The notes below the pieces were generated by a model, which worked only from the letters and a program-made list of their open reading frames with translations, did not search any database and was not told the origin of the DNA. A DNA stretch of 64,000 bases from Cephalotus follicularis (taxonomy: Eukaryota > Streptophyta > Magnoliopsida > Oxalidales > Cephalotaceae): positions 225,116-289,115 of the forward strand of contig BDDD01000550.1 of assembly GCA_001972305.1 (NCBI GenBank). The letters run 5' to 3'. Shown here in pieces: positions 59,973-64,000 of this stretch; the first letter of the stretch is position 1, and each line of letters opens with the position of its first letter. A program made the position numbers and the translations under genes.

Positions 59973-60767
59973 ATAAGAAATTCTAGAGCATTCTTCTTCC
60001 CAAATACGATTTTCAAAAAATTGAGAGAATACAACCTTGGAGAAGTCATAGAAACCATCCAAAGAATGAGACACCAAAATCTACTCAACAGTTTTCAGGT
60101 AATTCAAGACTTCCTCAGACACATTCTTTCAAATCCCGTTCAATTTCCAAAAAATTTCTGCTACCCACTTATCTTACTATTTTCCAAATAACCAACAAAT
60201 AGAATGCCCAGAAATACTAAACACTTGTCGAAACGTACCATTAGAACATTATTCTTGTACATGCCATTTGGCATATACAATTTACACAGCCTATTGGGAT
60301 CTATCAGGACCCAAAGAATATATTTTCCAAAACAAAACGATTACTCCACAATTCCTCATGGACCATGGAATGCTTCAACAAATCATTTTCACTGATTCTA
60401 GCCATTTCCAAAATTTTGGAAGAAAACTAGCAACTATTGGATCAGATCTGATGTTTCGAGGATTCCAAAACATCCAGGCAACAATTATATCCACACCTCC
60501 AAAATTTATCCATGGCATAAAACCTGCCAGACATCTAATACAACTTCAAGGGTTCAACCGTCTCCCACAATTACACAAAATGGGACTATGAGATTGTTCC
60601 CATCCTCTCCAAACTCAAATTCGCCATTGGAAAGCAAAAACAATTGCTGTCAACTGGAACCATTACTGCCTTCCATTTAATTATAGACTCATTGCTGAAG
60701 ATCAAATCCAAAAGATCTATTCAATTCAAACCCAAATTCATATCAGTTTCAAAGACGAAACAGATTA
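59860..60767 (+). pseudogene. ECV-3 downstream ORFs, possibly transactivator-like
   Basis: A frame starting METLTFDRETERTRKRK at 59860 runs to 60191, and a further frame follows to about 60767 (CHLAYTIYTAYWDL, LATIGSDLMFRGFQNIQ, PPKFIHGIKPARHLIQLQG). The second matches ECV-1 at 23029-23331. Its place after RT is that of the inclusion-body/transactivator gene in some caulimovirids, but I do not recognise that family's core motif, so the call is tentative. Confidence 0.5.
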
Positions 60768-62226
60768 AGACCTATTAATAAATTTTTATAAAAAAGATAT
60801 GCTTGAATACACAGACTACAAGAAAACACTCTCAGAAAATAGAACCCTCAATCAATGGATGAGAAATTAAGAAAACTCACCAAGAAAAGGGACCACACAC
60901 TCACAAAGAATTCTACAGCAATTCCACTTTGAAGAAAAGACAAAAAAACAAGCTACAGAAACTCCACCAGACAAGAAACTATTCAACAACAGTGAAAGCA
61001 AGCTACAGCAACTCCACTTGAACAAACTTTGAAGAAAAAACAAGAACAGTGATTCCACTCACCAAAGATGACATCATCCTCTACATCAAACTCCACTCAC
61101 GAATGCCTATATAAAGAAGCCTCCTTCATACATTCAAGCAGAGCTTAGCGAGAGCGAATCCTTCACATATTCAAGGAGAGTGAAGTTTTTGGATAGCAAG
61201 TTTTCTTACAAGTTTAGTTTCCCTTTCACAAGTCTAAAAATTCTCCAACCAATTCTCTCAACCATCTCTCTCTAGTTGTAAACACTTAGAGTCTAAGTGT
61301 AAACACTTGAGTGTTGTAACCATTCAGTATTGAAGTATTGTAAGCATTCCGACATAAGTTCCGACAACCATTCGCTGTAAGTTTTGTACATACTCCATGT
61401 CCATGTAAGTTTTTATTTTATGTAATCTTTGTACATAGTTCATATAATCAATTAAGTATTATTATGTTTTGTTTAAACTATTTATGTTCCACTGTTGATT
61501 GAATGTTCTGTGAACTATTTATTGAGTTTCTACTATTCATTGAGTTTTATGAAAACTATTCATTAAGTTTTTATTATTCATTAAGTTTTCTGACAACTAT
61601 TCATTGAGTTTAGCCACTGTTCATTGAGTTTTTCGGCAATTATTCCGGTAAGATCCTTTGAATAAAGGCAAAACAATTTATCAATTGTTCTAACTTATCC
61701 ATCGACATGATCGTTATAACCGTCTGACAGTGTGGAGAAAGTTAATTTTCATTCCAGTATTTCATTTATCAATTGTGTTTAAGACCCATCTATAAGGACG
61801 GTTGTACCGTCTGACAGAGTGATGGCTTAAACTTTTAAATTCAGTCATTTACTTTCAGTATTGAAAAGACCCATCTACAGAGGACAGCGTCCTGCCAGCG
61901 TGGTATCTTTTCATTTAATTAATGTAATTTACATTCATTAATTGAAAAGGTCTATCTACAGAGGATAGCGTTCTGCCAGTGTGGAACCTTTTCCATTTAA
62001 GTCCTTCATGTCAATTGTTTTCAATTAATTTAGTTTATTTCAGTATTTCCTTTCAGTATTTACTTTCAGCAATTTCAATTCATTTATATACTTTTAGTCA
62101 CTATAACTAGTATTTATCTTTCTGTTCATTTATCATTTCTCTGTTTGCATCTTTTTGTTCATCTTCTTTTACTGTTAATTTATCCATTTATCTGTTATTT
62201 ATCTTTGCTTAAATTGCTATTAGCTT
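60768..62226 (+). promoter_or_regulatory. ECV-3 intergenic region: TATA box and leader repeats
   Basis: A TATA box TATATAAA lies at 61109-61116. A TGACATCA site that could bind bZIP factors, reminiscent of as-1 in the CaMV 35S promoter, lies at about 61067-61074. Downstream, 61511-61640 holds repeated CTATTCATTGAGTTT words. At 61690-62000 four diverged repeats of about 75 bp read (GACCCATCTA...CTGCCAGYGTGG). Both arrays recur in ECV-1 (3470-3745). Confidence 0.65.
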
Positions 62227-62728
62227 CCGTTCCCCAAATGGTCCAACCAATTCTCTCAACTATCTCTCTCTAGTTGTAAACACTTAGAGCCTAAGTGTAA
62301 ACACTTGAGTGTTGTAACCATTCAGTATTGAAGTATTGTAAGTATTCCGACATAAGTTCCGACAACCATTCGCTGTAAGTTTTGTACATACTCTATGTTC
62401 ATGTAAGTTTTTATTTCATATAAGCTTTGTACATATATTTTATTTTATGTTCAAACTATTTATGTTTTGTTTAACTATTGATTGAATGCTTCTTTAACTA
62501 CTCATTGTGTTTTATACTAACTGTTCATGCATTTAGTCACTATTCATTGAGTTTACTATTTACTATTTATTGAGTTTTCACTATTCTAATCACTATTCAT
62601 TGAATATATTATTATTAACTAAATTAACTTATCCATCGATATGATCGGTATAACCGTCTGATAGTATAGAAAAGTTAATTTAAGTATTTCATTTAAGTAT
62701 TTTATTTTATTTTGCTTAAGACCCATCT
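62227..62728 (+). repeat. Partial second copy of the ECV leader region
   Basis: The stretch from CCAACCAATTCTCTCAAC repeats 61251 onward in the same orientation, with more divergence and a shortened inner part. It begins where the first copy reaches the place of the primer site. Confidence 0.8.
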
Positions 62729-63005
62729 AAATCTGGATATTCTTTGATTTTAATAGTATTAGTTTGATTTTTAGATTTTCTGGTTTTTTAGTTTCTAATC
62801 TAGTGTAACAATATTTTGTAATATGATTAGCTTTTTCACAATAATAGCAATTGTTATAAATTTTTTGATTTTGATTTTTAATTTTTTATATTGTTTTATC
62901 TCTTTATCTAATAATTGAATATTTTGTTTATTTTTATTAATTTTTATGGTTTGATCAAAATTTTAAATTATTTGATCAATTTCTTTAACTGAAATCTTTC
63001 TAAGT
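62729..63005 (-). pseudogene. Inverted ECV fragment holding the CCHC knuckle
   Basis: This is the reverse complement of ECV-3-like sequence around 56730-56985, with the knuckle on the minus strand near 62815-62860. Both joints are abrupt and have short shared words, which suggests end-joining of broken pieces. Confidence 0.8.
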
Positions 63006-63672
63006 TCAGCCTTTGAATTTTTTCAATGATAATAAAAAATTAGAAGAAGTCACATTAGAAATCCAAAATAATGAAAATCGAACAAATTCTATGATGAATA
63101 CTGCTAAACAAAAAGAATCTAATTTATTAATACAATTAGCGGATGAAATTGATGTCTCAGAAATAAAAAGAGAATATTTATTAACATTACAAGATTTACA
63201 AAAAGACATTAAAGATAATAAAAAACAATTACAAAACTTCAAACAAAAAACAAAGAAACAAATTATAGATTTAAAAGATACTAAAAAACAATTACAAAAA
63301 TTTAAAAAAAAAACAAAGAAACAAATTATACATTTAAAACGTATTTTATTACAAAAACAGTCGTCTTCCTCTTCTTCTTGTAAAGAAATTAAACCAATTA
63401 ACCCTATTGAACCAGAAATTCAAGAAGAAACAACAACAAAATCAGTCAATTTAATAGAAAGAATAACACACAAAAAATGGAATATTAACATTATTATTAC
63501 AATTCATGATTCTTTCAAACTTCAAACAATTGCCCTGATAGATTCAGGTGCACAAGTAAATTGTATTCAAGAGGAATTAATCCCAACAAAATTCTTTGAA
63601 AAACTGAACAAAAATTATCCACTGCTAACGGTGAAATCCTTAGAGTTAAATTCAAAATTTTTGATGTCAATA
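63006..63672 (+). pseudogene. Direct duplicate of the ECV coil-protease region
   Basis: This is nearly the same as 57952-58610 in the same orientation, with scattered differences. It has the coil, the Lys/Gln-rich repeats and the start of the protease (ALIDSGAQVNCIQEELIPTK). It ends at the next LTR. Confidence 0.85.
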
Positions 63673-64000
63673 TGTAACACCCCCTATTCGAAACCGGGAC
63701 CACTCCCGATTCGGGATCGGTGTGTCACACAGAACTGAACTAACAGAAACATATGAACAAATCGTTACTCCAAAATATCTTAGTCTTTATTCAATTCAAC
63801 AATACGTGGTGGTTCTAAAATCTGAACTACTTAAACAAACCTTAACATAATTTCAATATGTTGCTCATAACACCAGTATTCATATGATCATAAAACAACT
63901 ATTATTCAGTTGACAGAGTCAAAATCCTAAGTGTTTAAATTAACATTGACTCCAAGTTTCATAACCATATCATTACTAAAAGAAACCATATCCTAAAATG
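63673..64000. mobile_element. Edge of another LTR, cut by the window end
   Basis: TGTAACACCCCCTATTCG begins abruptly after ECV sequence (left flank CAATA). It differs from the Tekay LTR after the first dozen bases. A short inverted pair, GAAACCGGGACCACTCCCG with GATTCGGGATCGG, lies near the edge. The TGTAACACCCC edge suggests a minus-strand gypsy LTR, but the rest is outside the window. Confidence 0.55.

Larger units (their letters stand above)
56383..62226 (+). mobile_element. ECV-3: endogenous caulimovirid copy, broken
   Basis: On the plus strand the order is leader (56383-56606), polyprotein start MSSRTFSGSET (56607), CCHC knuckle (56859-56900), duplicated HVMFFDYL module, acidic coil, protease, a reduced RT, hairpin-rich ORF, a downstream ORF (about 60204-60767) and the intergenic regulatory region to 62226. 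There is no movement protein, as in ECV-2. No large foreign insertion is seen inside it. It has many breaks. Confidence 0.85.

Overview
This window reads as a gene-poor, repeat-dense stretch of a flowering-plant nuclear genome. I find no convincing host gene, no tRNA or rRNA gene and nothing prokaryotic. Nearly every base that can be explained belongs to LTR retrotransposons (a Ty3/gypsy chromovirus of the Tekay/Del type, a Tat-like gypsy element without pol, and at least three LTR families known here only from LTRs) or to endogenous Caulimoviridae copies (called ECV here). Most pieces are stacked inside one another, and many insertions keep readable 5-bp target-site duplications (TSDs). All viral and retroelement coding parts are fossils carrying several breaks each.

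Layout. 1-3184: two diverged direct repeats around a GCGTCAACGC-type motif array, then AT-rich DNA. 3185-30341: ECV-1 on the minus strand, split by a Tat-like element C (4454-22936, two 559-bp LTRs) and by a solo Tekay LTR (26003-28509, TSD TTGTG). Element C is itself split by a rearranged Tekay element (5090-15578, TSD AGAGC). 30342-35234: ECV-2 on the plus strand, head-to-head with ECV-1 and split by a solo Tekay LTR (30943-32694, TSD ATCTG). 35235-41950: an LTR-like sequence D carrying two solo LTRs (36075-38907, TSD AGATC; 39106-40232, TSD GCAAG). 41951-56382: the start of another LTR-like sequence E, a two-LTR Tekay element A (42583-54883, TSD TACCT) that holds a solo LTR in its integrase region (49351-51956), and a GC-rich, motif-rich tract. 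56383-63672: ECV-3 on the plus strand, followed by a scrambled tail of duplicated and inverted ECV pieces. 63673-64000: the edge of a further LTR.

Relative order: the ECV copies are oldest, element C entered ECV-1, Tekay copies then entered C, ECV-1, ECV-2, D and E, and one more LTR family entered Tekay element A. The two LTRs of element A differ by a few percent where I compared them by eye, which suggests roughly a million years under usual plant rates.

The most striking structures are four. (1) Three different LTR families each carry arrays of short palindromes sharing a GTCGAC-like core. (2) The 5090-15578 Tekay copy has its parts in circularly permuted order between identical 197-bp repeats, with a perfect 1565-bp tandem duplication inside. 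(3) Element C has gag-protease but no pol, plus an antisense open reading frame of the type known from Tat elements. (4) ECV copies come in two layouts (movement protein without CCHC knuckle, or knuckle without movement protein) and carry conserved hairpin repeats with a CCACT-like loop.
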